DNA from: DASPJR01 sp035628505
Lineage (GTDB): Bacteria > Planctomycetota > SZUA-567 > H5-PLA8
Length of the DNA: 64,000 nt
Direction of reading: 5' to 3'
Assembly: GCA_035628505.1 (NCBI GenBank)
Contig: DASPJR010000114.1
Location: 1-64,000, forward strand
The position numbers were made by a program, and so were the translations under genes. The notes below the pieces were generated by a model. It was not told the origin of the DNA and did not search any database. It saw only the letters and a list, made by a program, of their open reading frames with translations. Below, piece after piece: positions 1 to 8,313 of the stretch. Within the stretch, counting starts at the first letter, position 1. Every line of letters begins with the position of its first letter.

Positions 1-1538
1 GCAACGCTTTGCTGCTGGCACTGCGCTCGCTGGAGGAAGGCGACAGCTTCAATGTCAGCGGCTTCGGCGATTCGTACGAAACGATGTTCACGAAAAGCGT
101 TGCGTATTCGCAGAGCACGCTCGACGAGGCGTCGAAGAAAATCGCCGGCATGGACGCGAACCTCGGCGGCACGGAACTGCTCGCCCCGCTGAATTTCCTC
201 GCGGGCAGTCGCGCGGAAAGCAACCTTCCCCGCCAGATCGTGCTGCTCACGGACGGCCAGGTCGGCAACGAAGCGCAATGCCTCGAGGTCGCGGCGAAAC
301 TCGCGGCCAATGCGCGCATCTTCGGTTTTGGAATTGGCCACGGCGTCAGCGAGCATCTCGTGCGCGGGCTCTCGCGCGCAACGAACGGGCAGGCTGAGTT
401 CATCCACCCGAATGAACGCATTGAGCCCAAAGTGATGCGTCAGTTTTCACGCATGGCCTCAGGAGCGCTCACGAATGTGCGCGTTGATTTCGGCGGGCTG
501 AAAACCGATCTCGTCGCCCCTGCACAGTTGCCGCAGCTTTTCGATGGCGACCGCTTCACCGTGTACGCACGGATTGTCGGCGGCGCGGCCAATGAAATAG
601 CAATCACGGCCGATTCGCCCAATGGCGCGCTGCGCTTTCCGGTAAAAATTGATCTCGAAAAGCCGGCCGATGATCGTGCTGTTCCGGTGCTGATGGCGCG
701 CAAGGCGATCCAGGAACTCGAGGAAGGTCGCGGCGGATTGCTCGGGTCGGCTCAATCCAACCGCAAGGAGAACGCGACGCGCAGCCGCATTCTCGAGCTC
801 GCCGTGCGCTATCAGATCATGTCGTCAGCCACGAGCTTCGTGGCCGTCGAAGAACGCCAGGCCGGAACACAGACGCAGGCGGCCGAGCTGCGCCGGGTGC
901 CGGTGGCACTCACGAAGGGCTGGGGCGCGGTCGAAGAATCCTGCGACCTGTCGCTGCAGGCGATGCCCCGCATGGCGAAGATGAAAGCGGCGTTCCCAGC
1001 AGGAGGTGCCGGCATGCCCCCGCCTGCCCCTCGCGCGGCGGCATGCGCACCAATGCAGGCTCCCATTCCAGCCCCTTCGTCCGCAATGAAGTTTGAATCT
1101 GCGAGCGAGAGTGCCGAGCCTGCCGAGGGCAGCATGCTCAGCAGTATCACCGGGTTTTTCGGCAGAGCGAAAAGCGCTGTGGCGGGAGCCGCGATGCCCG
1201 CGACGGCCGATCGCGCTGGCGAGCCTGCCGACCCGCTGCTGAAACTCACATCGTCCCAGCGTGCGGATGGAAGCTTCGATCTGTCGGCGTCGGTGCTGGA
1301 AGCGTCAAAGGCCAATCGCAAGAAGATCGACGCGGCGATCAAACAGCTCGGTGGCGACAAGGCGCAGGCTGAGCGCATCACGTCTACGCTACTGGCGCTC
1401 GCCGTGCTCGAGCGCGACTTCGCGGATCGCCGTGATGAATGGAAGATGATCGCCGACAAAGCCGAGCGCTGGCTGAGCAAACAGAAGCTGCCCGCGGGAG
1501 CGGCCGACTGGAAGAGCTGGGCGAAGAGTGCGCTGTAG
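1..1538 (+). CDS. VIT/VWA-domain protein, C-terminal part (5' end outside window)
   Basis: The reading frame is open from the first complete codon at position 3, so the gene begins upstream. The visible start has the fold of a von Willebrand factor A domain: a GGTE turn supplies the conserved MIDAS threonine and LLTDGQVGNE the later MIDAS aspartate; the first DxSxS loop must lie before the window. After the VWA domain come a beta-rich segment (residues about 150-230), a low-complexity Ala/Pro/Met linker (about 325-400) and a C-terminal helical block with an SSQRADGSFDLS motif like that of VWA5/inter-alpha-trypsin-inhibitor-type proteins. In bacteria such proteins are usually exported and bind metal and protein partners, but the N-terminus that would show a signal peptide is missing. 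Exact role unknown. Confidence 0.85.
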   Translation, partial: NALLLALRSLEEGDSFNVSGFGDSYETMFTKSVAYSQSTLDEASKKIAGMDANLGGTELLAPLNFLAGSRAESNLPRQIVLLTDGQVGNEAQCLEVAAKLAANARIFGFGIGHGVSEHLVRGLSRATNGQAEFIHPNERIEPKVMRQFSRMASGALTNVRVDFGGLKTDLVAPAQLPQLFDGDRFTVYARIVGGAANEIAITADSPNGALRFPVKIDLEKPADDRAVPVLMARKAIQELEEGRGGLLGSAQSNRKENATRSRILELAVRYQIMSSATSFVAVEERQAGTQTQAAELRRVPVALTKGWGAVEESCDLSLQAMPRMAKMKAAFPAGGAGMPPPAPRAAACAPMQAPIPAPSSAMKFESASESAEPAEGSMLSSITGFFGRAKSAVAGAAMPATADRAGEPADPLLKLTSSQRADGSFDLSASVLEASKANRKKIDAAIKQLGGDKAQAERITSTLLALAVLERDFADRRDEWKMIADKAERWLSKQKLPAGAADWKSWAKSAL

Positions 1539-1586
1539 CGAAATAGGCGAGCGGCATGCTTAAAGGCGTGCCGCTCGCTGTGCTTC

Positions 1587-1610
1587 TCGCAGGCTGGAAG
1601 GCTGCGCTAC
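1587..1610. repeat. GTAGCGCAG-type hairpin repeat
   Basis: Read on the minus strand this is GTAGCGCAGCCT-TCC-AGCCTGCGA: 8-base arms with one mismatch around a TCC loop. A near-identical element on the plus strand, with perfect arms, lies at 57889-57911. It sits just after the VWA gene and could act as a weak transcription stop or a REP-like element. Confidence 0.6.
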
Positions 1611-1663
1611 AAACGGCGGCGTTTTTCTGCACCCTTTCGAGCCGCGCCTGCCACTATTAAGGT

Positions 1664-2782
1664 ATGAACTCATCCTTGAGGCCAGGCTCGACCATGTCCA
1701 CGCCGATCCTGCTGCTCGTCTGTCTTTGTGTGATGTCGTCCGCGTTCGGCGCTGCTGCTCCCGCGGCAAGCACTGCGCGTCCAGTGCGTTCGCGCGCTGA
1801 AGTCGAATCGCTCATTAATAAGGAGGGCACCTCGGCGCCGCCGTGGTGGAATTCGGTGAAAGTGGATCCACCCAAGACACTGGATCTCACCTGGGCCAAG
1901 CCGGCGCCGAAGGAACCCTGGACGCCGTCGAAGTACCTGGGCCAGCACATCTGGAGCGTCGTGAATGAGAATCCGGGGCGCTGGAAGTATGGCGCCAAGC
2001 TCCTGCATCAGACGCTCGAGATCAACAAGGCCGATCCGGACAAGCTCACGCAGTCCATGCGCGCGCTGGCGAGTCTGTATCACAATCTGCTGGAAGATTA
2101 CGCGCGCTCGGCATTCTGGTACCGAAAAGCCGGTGCCAACGGGGAAGACAACGTGAACCTCGCCGATTGTTACTGGAAGCTCGGCTGCAAGGAGATGGCT
2201 GCCGAACTGCTCAAGAAAATCGGTGCGGACGATACACGGCACGGCGCTGTCATAAAGCTCTGGGCGGATATGGGTGAGTTCGATATGGCGCTGAAACTCG
2301 CTGACGCCAAAGCAAAAGACGGCATGGCCGATATTGCCTGGCTGATGGCCGGAGATGCCTGCCGGTTCGCGGGGCGATCCAAAGAGGCGCTCGACTACTA
2401 TGCGCGCGTGCTCAAGGTTGCCGACGCTGATGGCGGACGCGACATCAAGCAGAGCCGCGAGCGCGCGAAAGCGAGCATCGACGCTGTCAAGGTGTTCGAT
2501 CTGCTTGATCTGAAGAAAATCGCGGACGGCACGTACTCGAGCAGCAGCTATGGTTATTCGGGCCAGGTCAATGTTTCGGTGGTTGTGAAGGCCAGTCGCA
2601 TTCAAGCAGTGAACATCGGCGCGCACCAGGAAAAACAGTATTACGGTTCGATCACCGACACGCCGCGCCAGATCATTGCCAGACAGCATGTCAAAGGCGT
2701 CGATACTTTTTCGTCGGCGACGATTACGTCCGAAGCGATTATCAACGCCGCCGCAAAGGCGCTGAGCAGCGGAATGAAGTAA
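1664..2782 (+). CDS. Exported TPR-like protein with C-terminal FMN-binding domain
   Basis: A 372-residue protein with a signal-like N-terminus (a charged start, then a hydrophobic run ending SSAFGAAA). The middle (about 85-270) is helical and TPR/SEL1-like with repeated Ala-rich helices. The last 90 residues match the FMN-bind domain of RnfG/NosR/NqrC: the motif DTFSSATITS near residues 346-355 corresponds to the flavinylation signature whose last threonine receives FMN through ApbE. No apbE is in the window. It lies 122 bp upstream of a NapH-NapG-type polyferredoxin on the same strand, so it probably passes electrons across or along the membrane to that protein. Start: Met at 1664 gives an Arg in the n-region; Met at 1694 is an alternative. 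Confidence 0.8.
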   Translation: MNSSLRPGSTMSTPILLLVCLCVMSSAFGAAAPAASTARPVRSRAEVESLINKEGTSAPPWWNSVKVDPPKTLDLTWAKPAPKEPWTPSKYLGQHIWSVVNENPGRWKYGAKLLHQTLEINKADPDKLTQSMRALASLYHNLLEDYARSAFWYRKAGANGEDNVNLADCYWKLGCKEMAAELLKKIGADDTRHGAVIKLWADMGEFDMALKLADAKAKDGMADIAWLMAGDACRFAGRSKEALDYYARVLKVADADGGRDIKQSRERAKASIDAVKVFDLLDLKKIADGTYSSSSYGYSGQVNVSVVVKASRIQAVNIGAHQEKQYYGSITDTPRQIIARQHVKGVDTFSSATITSEAIINAAAKALSSGMK

Positions 2783-2795
2783 CGCCGCAATGTAA

Positions 2796-2814
2796 CGCCG
2801 CTTTTCAAGCGGCG
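2796..2814. repeat. GTAACGC hairpin, CCGCTT stem with TTC loop
   Basis: Perfect inverted repeat CGCCGCTT-TTC-AAGCGGCG preceded by GTAA. It lies 14 bp after the FMN-binding gene. One of four hairpins in the window sharing a GTAACGC lead (others at 2844-2866, 2873-2894 and 63175-63196). There is no T-run, so it is not a standard intrinsic terminator. Confidence 0.75.
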
Positions 2815-2843
2815 AGTGGACGTTGAACGGATTAACGGCGACT

Positions 2844-2894
2844 CGCGAATTGAAAATTCGCGTTACATACCAGTGAATTGGCAATTCGCGTTAC
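2844..2894. repeat. Two GTAACGC hairpins in tandem (GAATT stems)
   Basis: The first element (2844-2866) is CGCGAATT-GAA-AATTCGCG followed by TTAC. The second (2873-2894) is GTGAATT-GGC-AATTCGC followed by GTTAC, with one G-T wobble. On the minus strand both begin GTAACGCGAATT. They fill the leader just before the polyferredoxin start codon. Confidence 0.75.
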
Positions 2895-2904
2895 GAGAGG
2901 CTGC

Positions 2905-4758
2905 ATGAGGCTCGATTTTTTTCTACCCTTTCTGCGCCGCCCGCCCAAGGGGCAGCCGCCCCGCGCACCGGGCGCGTTGACGCGGGTTGCAAAGAAGATT
3001 CTGCCGGCGGCCCTCTTTTCCGATGACGTCAAGCCCGGCCTGCTGCGGCGTTTCTGGAAGAAGACCGGACCGACGTGGCTCTCGTCGCCCGTGCGGCGCA
3101 TCATCCAGTCGCTGTGCTTCATCGCTTTCCTGGGACTTTTCTTCCATGTCTGCTGGCCGTATAGCGCTCAGCCGCTGGAGAAGAGCGGCGAATGGCCGTC
3201 GCACTACGCGGACGAGCTCGCGCGCAAGGAAGTGATCGCGGCCGAAGCGTTTCTGATCATCGATCCGCTGCTGAGCCTCTCGACGGCGCTCGCAGCCAAG
3301 GCGTGGGTGTGGTCGCTTGTGTGGGCCGGCGTGATCGTCGCGGTGTGCGTCATTTTTCCGCGCGGCTTCTGCGGCTACATCTGCCCTCTCGGCACGCTCA
3401 TCGATTGCTTCGATTGGGCCATCGGCAAACGCGTCACGCGTTTCAACGTGAAACACGACGGCTGGTGGGTCAATCTGAAGTATTACATTCTGCTCGGCAC
3501 ACTCATCGCCGCGATGTTCGGCGTGCTGCTTTCGGGATTCGTCGCTGCGATTCCCGTCGTTACGCGCGGGCTGCTGTTCACACTCGCGCCATTGCAGATG
3601 GGCGCACTGCGCGGCTGGCATCAGGTCCCGCCGCTGAATGCCGGGCACTACGTATCGCTCGTGCTGTTCTTCGCCGTGCTCGCGATGGGCTTCTGGCGGC
3701 CGCGCTTCTGGTGCCGCTATGTGTGTCCGTCGGGCGCGGTGTTCTCCGTGGCGAATTTCTGGCGTGTAACCGAACGCAAGGTGGAAAGCAGCTGCATCAA
3801 CTGCAACAAATGCGTGGAGATCTGCCCCTTTGACGCAATTAAGGCTGACTTCACAACCCGAACGGCCGATTGCACTCTCTGCCAGACCTGCGGCGGCGTC
3901 TGCCCGACGCACGCGATCAAGTTCGTCGACCGCTGGGACATCACAGACCTAAAAAAAGAGAACGATCCCGAGACACACGAAATCCCTCTCGCGCGGCGCG
4001 GCTTTATGGCGGGCGCGCTCAGTTCGCTGGCACTGGCGTTCGGTGTGAAGAGCGTCTTCGGCGCGTCGCTCGCGAAGACAGTTCCCGTGCGTCCGCCGGG
4101 AAGCGTGCCCGAAGAACAGTTCCTGCAGATGTGTATCCGCTGCGGCGAGTGCTTCAAAGCCTGCCCCAACAATGTTCTGCAGCCGATGGGATTCACGCAG
4201 GGTCTTGAAGGGCTCTGGACGCCCGAGGTCGTGGCGAACTGGTCGGGTTGCGAATCCAGCTGCAATGCCTGCGGACAGGTTTGTCCGACGGGCGCAATCC
4301 GCGCTCTGCCGCTCGAAGAAAAGAAATCGGCGCGCATGGGGCTGGCGATTATCAATGAAAAAACCTGCCTGCCGTTTGCGGGACGCGAAGCCTGTCAGAT
4401 GTGTGTCGATGAGTGCACCGCTGCCGGCTACAACGCGATGGAATTTATCCGCGTGGGCGTGCAGACGGACGACAACGGGCTGCCTATCGATGGCAGCGGT
4501 TTCGCCGCGCCGGTGGTGCTCGCCGACAAGTGTGTCGGCTGCGGCCTGTGCCAGACGCGCTGTCATCAGATCAATGTGAAGTCCAAGGGCTTGCTGCAGT
4601 CCACGGCGATCTGGGTCGAAGCCGGCGAGGGCAAGGAAGACCGCTTGATGAGCGGCTCGTACATCGAGCTGCGCAAAAATGAAGCGTCGTCAGCTGAGGG
4701 CGGATCGGAAAAAAAGACGCCGGGCGAAAAGATGTATCTGCCGGATTTTTTGAAATAG
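2905..4758 (+). CDS. NapH-NapG-like fused membrane polyferredoxin
   Basis: 617 residues starting at the ATG at 2905 behind a GAGAGG ribosome-binding site (an in-frame TTG at 2878 is less likely). The N-terminal half resembles NapH/NosR: about five membrane segments and two CxxxCP turns (CGYICPLG near 155, CRYVCPSG near 274), then two 4Fe-4S clusters (CINCNKCVEICP and CTLCQTCGGVCP). The second half begins with a Tat-like RRGFMAG segment plus a hydrophobic stretch (about 369-385), followed by NapG/MauN-type clusters (CIRCGECFKACP, CNACGQVCP, a CQMCVDEC region and CVGCGLCQTRC). NapH and NapG are normally separate quinol-oxidising and periplasmic subunits; here they are one chain. With the flavoprotein upstream it likely relays electrons from quinol to periplasmic acceptors. 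No nap or nos terminal reductase is present. Confidence 0.85.
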   Translation: MRLDFFLPFLRRPPKGQPPRAPGALTRVAKKILPAALFSDDVKPGLLRRFWKKTGPTWLSSPVRRIIQSLCFIAFLGLFFHVCWPYSAQPLEKSGEWPSHYADELARKEVIAAEAFLIIDPLLSLSTALAAKAWVWSLVWAGVIVAVCVIFPRGFCGYICPLGTLIDCFDWAIGKRVTRFNVKHDGWWVNLKYYILLGTLIAAMFGVLLSGFVAAIPVVTRGLLFTLAPLQMGALRGWHQVPPLNAGHYVSLVLFFAVLAMGFWRPRFWCRYVCPSGAVFSVANFWRVTERKVESSCINCNKCVEICPFDAIKADFTTRTADCTLCQTCGGVCPTHAIKFVDRWDITDLKKENDPETHEIPLARRGFMAGALSSLALAFGVKSVFGASLAKTVPVRPPGSVPEEQFLQMCIRCGECFKACPNNVLQPMGFTQGLEGLWTPEVVANWSGCESSCNACGQVCPTGAIRALPLEEKKSARMGLAIINEKTCLPFAGREACQMCVDECTAAGYNAMEFIRVGVQTDDNGLPIDGSGFAAPVVLADKCVGCGLCQTRCHQINVKSKGLLQSTAIWVEAGEGKEDRLMSGSYIELRKNEASSAEGGSEKKTPGEKMYLPDFLK

Positions 4759-4774
4759 TCTGAAGAAGAGAGTT

Positions 4775-4809
4775 GGCGTCCCGCCAGGCTTCTGGCCCAG
4801 CGGGACGCC
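4775..4809. terminator. Hairpin between convergent genes
   Basis: A perfect 10-bp stem, GGCGTCCCGC (4775-4784) and GCGGGACGCC (4800-4809), with a 15-base loop. It lies between the ends of two convergent genes and could stop transcription from both sides, although neither side has a proper T-run. Confidence 0.55.
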
Positions 4810-4817
4810 CGTTGAAT

Positions 4818-6086
4818 TTACTGCACAGGTTTAGGCTGCGCCTTCTCCCACTCTTCCTTGCTGACCTTCGCGGCTTTGTGAACCAGCACGAACACGCCGC
4901 GCTTGCAGCCGACAACCACGTCCGGCAGCTTGTCGCCGGTCACGTCCGCGGCCACGACCTGCGTGCCGACTCCCGAATCGTTGTCGATCTGGTAGGGAAT
5001 GTATTCGACGCCGTTGGCGCCGCGCACCAGCTTGAACCAGTACAGCACTGGAGCGGCCTGCGGTTCAGGATCACCCTTCGGACCATGCGCCCAGTGGCGC
5101 TTGCCGGTGACGATGTCTTTCAATCCATCGCCATCCATGTCGACGAGATCGACCGCGTGAAGCTGCGAGAACTGCACGCCGTATTTGTCCTTTAGTTTTC
5201 CGTCAGAGGGCAGAATGACATTCTGCTTGAACGACACCGCGCCCTTGTCGTCCTTGGCCTGCTTGTACCAGCTCAGGCCGTAACCGTGCGCAACAATGCT
5301 GGTGATCACATCGTTGAGACCATCGCCGTCGACGTCGTAAACGTAGATCTGCGCGCCGCCGTTGCCGAACTTCGTCGCGTGGAATTTCCAGGGCTCTTCT
5401 GATTTCAAGTCAGCCGGCTGCTCCCACCAGCCGTTCTGTTCCAGCAGATCCTTCTTTCCATCGCCGTTCACGTCGCCAATGCCCAGGCCGTGCGTGAAGC
5501 GCTGCCAGCCGCCCTTGGGTGAAATTTTCTTGAACGTCCAGGGCTTCTTGGCGTCGCTCCAGTCCGCTTCGGCATAACCCATGTGGCCGCCGGTCGTGAT
5601 GATCATCTCGGGCTTGCCGTCGCCTGTGATGTCTTCAAACTGCGGCGATTCATTGTCCACAACAGGGAAAACTTTATAACGTGTCCACGGTCCGGGTTTG
5701 CCCTGGTTGTTTTCAAACCAGGAGGCGTCTTCGCCGGGGAAACCGTAGATCAGGATGTCACTCCAGCCGTCGCCGTTGAAGTCGTACGTGAAGGCGAAGA
5801 AATTCTTCGAATAGCCGTTCTTGTCGACGGCTTTATTTTCCTTGCCGTCCGGCGGCGGGTAGTACTCATGCTTCGTTTTAAAGTCTGGTCCTGCATACCA
5901 GAAGGGACCGGCAACGACGTCCATCTTGCCGTCTTTGTTGAAGTCGGCGTAGTTTGCGCCTTCTGAATAGAAGAGCTCGTTGAGCGTGAGCTTCTCCCAC
6001 GTGTGTACGGTGTAATCCTCCGCGCTTGCGGCCAGGGAAAGCACTCCCAGCAGCAGCGCGATACTCAGCTTTCGTACGTTGAACAT
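4818..6086 (-). CDS. Secreted FG-GAP/VCBS-repeat protein
   Basis: 422 residues with a clear signal peptide (MFNVRKLSIALLLGVLSLAASAE). The rest is a beta-propeller of FG-GAP/VCBS repeats: several copies of a calcium-binding loop of the form DFNKDGKMDVV, DFNGDGWSDIL, DVNGDGKKDLL, DVDGDGLNDVI, DMDGDGLKDIV and DVTGDKLPDVVVG, each followed by a beta-hairpin. Proteins of this kind are abundant in PVC bacteria and are outside the cell or in the periplasm, where they bind ligands or carbohydrate; a catalytic function cannot be deduced. Convergent with the polyferredoxin gene. Confidence 0.85.
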   Translation of the reverse strand: MFNVRKLSIALLLGVLSLAASAEDYTVHTWEKLTLNELFYSEGANYADFNKDGKMDVVAGPFWYAGPDFKTKHEYYPPPDGKENKAVDKNGYSKNFFAFTYDFNGDGWSDILIYGFPGEDASWFENNQGKPGPWTRYKVFPVVDNESPQFEDITGDGKPEMIITTGGHMGYAEADWSDAKKPWTFKKISPKGGWQRFTHGLGIGDVNGDGKKDLLEQNGWWEQPADLKSEEPWKFHATKFGNGGAQIYVYDVDGDGLNDVITSIVAHGYGLSWYKQAKDDKGAVSFKQNVILPSDGKLKDKYGVQFSQLHAVDLVDMDGDGLKDIVTGKRHWAHGPKGDPEPQAAPVLYWFKLVRGANGVEYIPYQIDNDSGVGTQVVAADVTGDKLPDVVVGCKRGVFVLVHKAAKVSKEEWEKAQPKPVQ

Positions 6087-6108
6087 GTCGGCCCTTTCCG
6101 GTGTCTTT

Positions 6109-6172
6109 AACCACGAAGCTCACGAAGGACACGAAGAACAAAAAGAGATTTCGTCTTCGTGACTGTCGTGGT
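6109..6172. repeat. CACGAAG phrase repeat with inverted partner
   Basis: Three CACGAAG units (6112-6137) followed by CTTCGTGAC and GTCGTGG (6154-6171), so the two halves can pair. Lies just upstream of the FG-GAP gene on the minus strand. Similar phrases recur at 11860-11925, 18076-18121, 23516-23560, 52578-52612 and 61866-61900. Confidence 0.75.
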
Positions 6173-6290
6173 CTGAGTGATCAATTCCCCATTCATTGCA
6201 AAGCAGTTAGAAAACGCTTAAGCGCGGGATTATATACACCTTTCGCAAACGCGTGTTGCAAACGAAACCGATTCTCGAGACGGACGAAAG

Positions 6291-6312
6291 AAAAACGTAA
6301 CTTTACGTTTTT
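6291..6312. promoter_or_regulatory. Palindrome in the leader of the ASCH gene
   Basis: AAAAACGTAA (6291-6300) and TTACGTTTTT (6303-6312) form a perfect 10-bp inverted repeat with a 2-base centre, ending 15 bases before the ASCH start codon and just ahead of its CTGGAGA ribosome-binding site. It could be a dimeric repressor operator, a leader hairpin controlling translation, or a weak terminator. Confidence 0.55.
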
Positions 6313-6327
6313 CTGCTGGAGACACCG

Positions 6328-6930
6328 ATGAGCCCTGAGCTGAAGAAAGAAAAAGTCGCCCGCTTCGTGCTTGCCTGGAGCAAGCTTGACGAGTTGCAGC
6401 AGGCCGAGCCCGCCGGCGATCCGGCAGCGCAGGAACGCGCCGCCGCCAACCACGTCACGAGCACGCTCGGCATTTCCCGGCCGCTCGCTGATCGCTATAT
6501 CGCTCAAGCCAATATCATTCGCAAGACAGTCCTGCAGGGCGCGCCAAAGCCTGAAGACGTCGAGAAGCTCATCACGGACGAACTCATCGAGCGCGTCAGC
6601 AATCTGGACGAAAAATTCGGCATGTCATTCATGGTGCTGCCGCATCATGTCGATCAGATCCTGAAGGGCGGCAAACACATGAGCCGGCGTTTCCGGCGCT
6701 GGGGCGATCCCGGTGACACGTTCCTCGTGAAAGGAAAAAAGTTCCGCTTCACACGCGTCGACCGCCTGCGCGTGGGCGACATCACCGACGAGGACATCAA
6801 AAAAGAAGGCTACGCCACGCGCGAAGAATTCGACCAGATGTGGATCAAGAGCCATCCCAAGTCCGTTGCGGCCGGCAAAGTCTTGAAGCCGGACGACCTG
6901 TGCTGGTGTCACGAGTACGAACCTGCTTAA
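6328..6930 (+). CDS. ASCH-domain protein
   Basis: 200 residues. The N-terminal half is helical, with a helix-turn-helix-like region around 45-70, and has no recognised family. The C-terminal part (about 105-170) fits the ASCH (ASC-1 homology, PUA-like) fold: a VDQILKGGKHMSRRF segment corresponding to the family's G-K-x-x-x-x-R motif, a GDTFLVKGKKFRFTRV strand pair, a RVGDIT turn and the EGYATREEFDQMW helix. ASCH domains bind nucleic acid or modified nucleosides, some with amidohydrolase or ribonuclease activity. The gene is alone, behind a striking palindrome, so RNA-mediated or autogenous control is possible but unproven. Confidence 0.65.
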   Translation: MSPELKKEKVARFVLAWSKLDELQQAEPAGDPAAQERAAANHVTSTLGISRPLADRYIAQANIIRKTVLQGAPKPEDVEKLITDELIERVSNLDEKFGMSFMVLPHHVDQILKGGKHMSRRFRRWGDPGDTFLVKGKKFRFTRVDRLRVGDITDEDIKKEGYATREEFDQMWIKSHPKSVAAGKVLKPDDLCWCHEYEPA

Positions 6931-7257
6931 CAGGCTGTGGCCGCCACCATCTCACTTATTTCGCCAAGGACGCCAAGTCGCCAAGAGCGCCAAGACTACC
7001 TTAAGGTCATTCTTGGCGCCCTTGGCGTTCTTTGCGTTCTTGGGGAAAAAGAGCATTTCAATAGAGCATCGTCATCCGTCATCCGTCATCCGTCATCCGT
7101 CACATATAAATAGCTTGCAGACACAACATTATCAGCGTGTCAATCAGGCCTTCTAAATGCTCCCCTTCCCGCCATCGGGCGGTTACCGAACGCCCGCTTC
7201 GGTCCAGGCTGCACGAGGGACCGCTCTGTTTCGGAAACAGGAAACAAGGAGAGACAC
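6931..7257. repeat. Intergenic repeat region: CGCCAAG array and GTCATCC tandem
   Basis: Four CGCCAAG-like units (6962-6994) are mirrored by CTTGGCG units (7012-7045), giving a long imperfect inverted repeat. A GTCATCC heptamer is repeated four times in tandem at 7071-7098. The rest is the leader of the DUF4142 gene, with a small hairpin CTGTTT-CGG-AAACAG near 7226-7240 and the ribosome-binding site AAGGAGAG (7247-7254). Confidence 0.7.
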
Positions 7258-8262
7258 ATGAAGCTACACGCAACAGTCGTTGCCCTTTTCGTATTGGCAA
7301 CAGCGGGCCGGCTTTTCGGGGCAAACGTCGATGCCATGACCGAAAACTTCGTTAAAGAGGCCGCTAAGGGCGGAATGCATGAAGTGGCCGTCGGCAAGCT
7401 GGCGATGGACAAGGCTACGAATGAGGATGTCAAGAAGCTGGCTCGTCATCTGGTTGACGATCACAGCCGCGCCAATGATGAACTCAAGCAGATCGCCGGC
7501 AAGCTCAATATCGATCTGGCCGACGTCGCTCACTCACCCGAACACGATGCCAACCTGATGAACCAGTCGGGCGCGCAGTTCGACCGCGCGTTTGTCAGCA
7601 TGGTTGTTGAAGACCACCGCAAGGATGTCGCGAATTTCGAACGCTACAGCCGCGAAGGCACCAACCCGGACGTCAAGGCGTTTGCGACCCGCACTCTGCC
7701 CGGCCTGCGCGATCATCTGGATATGGCGCAGAGTCTCAATGACAAGCTCGGCAAGGGCGCGATGCTCGACCAGCCCGCTGACCGCCCGCTGGATACCACC
7801 TACGAAGCCGCACCGTCCCGCGAAGACCTGGCCATCGACGACATGGGCAAGAAGGACATCCACATCAACCGTGCCGAGAAGGACATGCAGGTTGAGCGCC
7901 GCGAATTCTCAACGCGCCAGGACCTGAACGATCGCGACTTCTCGTATGAAGCCCGGCTGCGCGAAGACACCCGCGACCGTGCTTTCTCGGAAGACAGCCC
8001 CATCAGCACGCATCAGCGCCTGAGCGGCAGCGGCCGCGCGCGCGGTGAAGCGTTCATTGACGACATGGAAGAGCCGATCGACGTCACCTACACCCGCGGC
8101 AGCGCGCTGGATTGCGACAGCTGCGGCCACGTCAGTGAATGCAGCGCGTGCGAAACGCGGTGCGATGACTGCGCGACAGAGTTCGAAGAGTTCATGTACG
8201 ACAACGATTATCGCGCCGGCACAACGCACTGGATCATCGATCCCGACCGCGATGATGATTAA
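7258..8262 (+). CDS. Exported DUF4142 ferritin-like protein with Cys-rich tail
   Basis: 334 residues; signal peptide MKLHATVVALFVLATAGRLFG. Residues about 25-165 match DUF4142, a four-helix ferritin-like fold: conserved ENFVKEAAKGGMHEV, LARHLVDDHSRANDEL, FVSMVVEDHRKDVANFERY and LPGLRDHLDMAQSL helices carrying His/Glu/Asp candidates. Unlike usual DUF4142 proteins (about 180-200 residues) it continues with a charged linker and a tail (about 280-315) holding six cysteines as CxxC-x5-CxxC-x3-CxxC, then an acidic end. Exported single-domain family members are induced by stress in some bacteria, but the function is unknown. The added cysteines suggest metal binding or disulfides. Strong ribosome-binding site and a good terminator downstream. 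Confidence 0.8.
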   Translation: MKLHATVVALFVLATAGRLFGANVDAMTENFVKEAAKGGMHEVAVGKLAMDKATNEDVKKLARHLVDDHSRANDELKQIAGKLNIDLADVAHSPEHDANLMNQSGAQFDRAFVSMVVEDHRKDVANFERYSREGTNPDVKAFATRTLPGLRDHLDMAQSLNDKLGKGAMLDQPADRPLDTTYEAAPSREDLAIDDMGKKDIHINRAEKDMQVERREFSTRQDLNDRDFSYEARLREDTRDRAFSEDSPISTHQRLSGSGRARGEAFIDDMEEPIDVTYTRGSALDCDSCGHVSECSACETRCDDCATEFEEFMYDNDYRAGTTHWIIDPDRDDD

Positions 8263-8285
8263 TTAACTCAGTGAACCAACGAGAG

Positions 8286-8313
8286 GCGGCCCGGACCCGG
8301 GCCGCTTTTTTTA
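8286..8313 (+). terminator. Intrinsic terminator of the DUF4142 gene
   Basis: Perfect 8-bp stem GCGGCCCG (8286-8293) and CGGGCCGC (8298-8305), a 4-base loop, then seven T. It overlaps the stop codon of the convergent gene on the other strand. Confidence 0.9.

Noticed and set aside
1670..2884. Minus-strand open frame of 404 codons
   Set aside because: Shadow of the FMN-binding gene; no family and improbable residue usage.
6962..7101. Repeat array considered as CRISPR
   Set aside because: Units are 7-9 bp with no spacers of regular length and no cas genes in the window.
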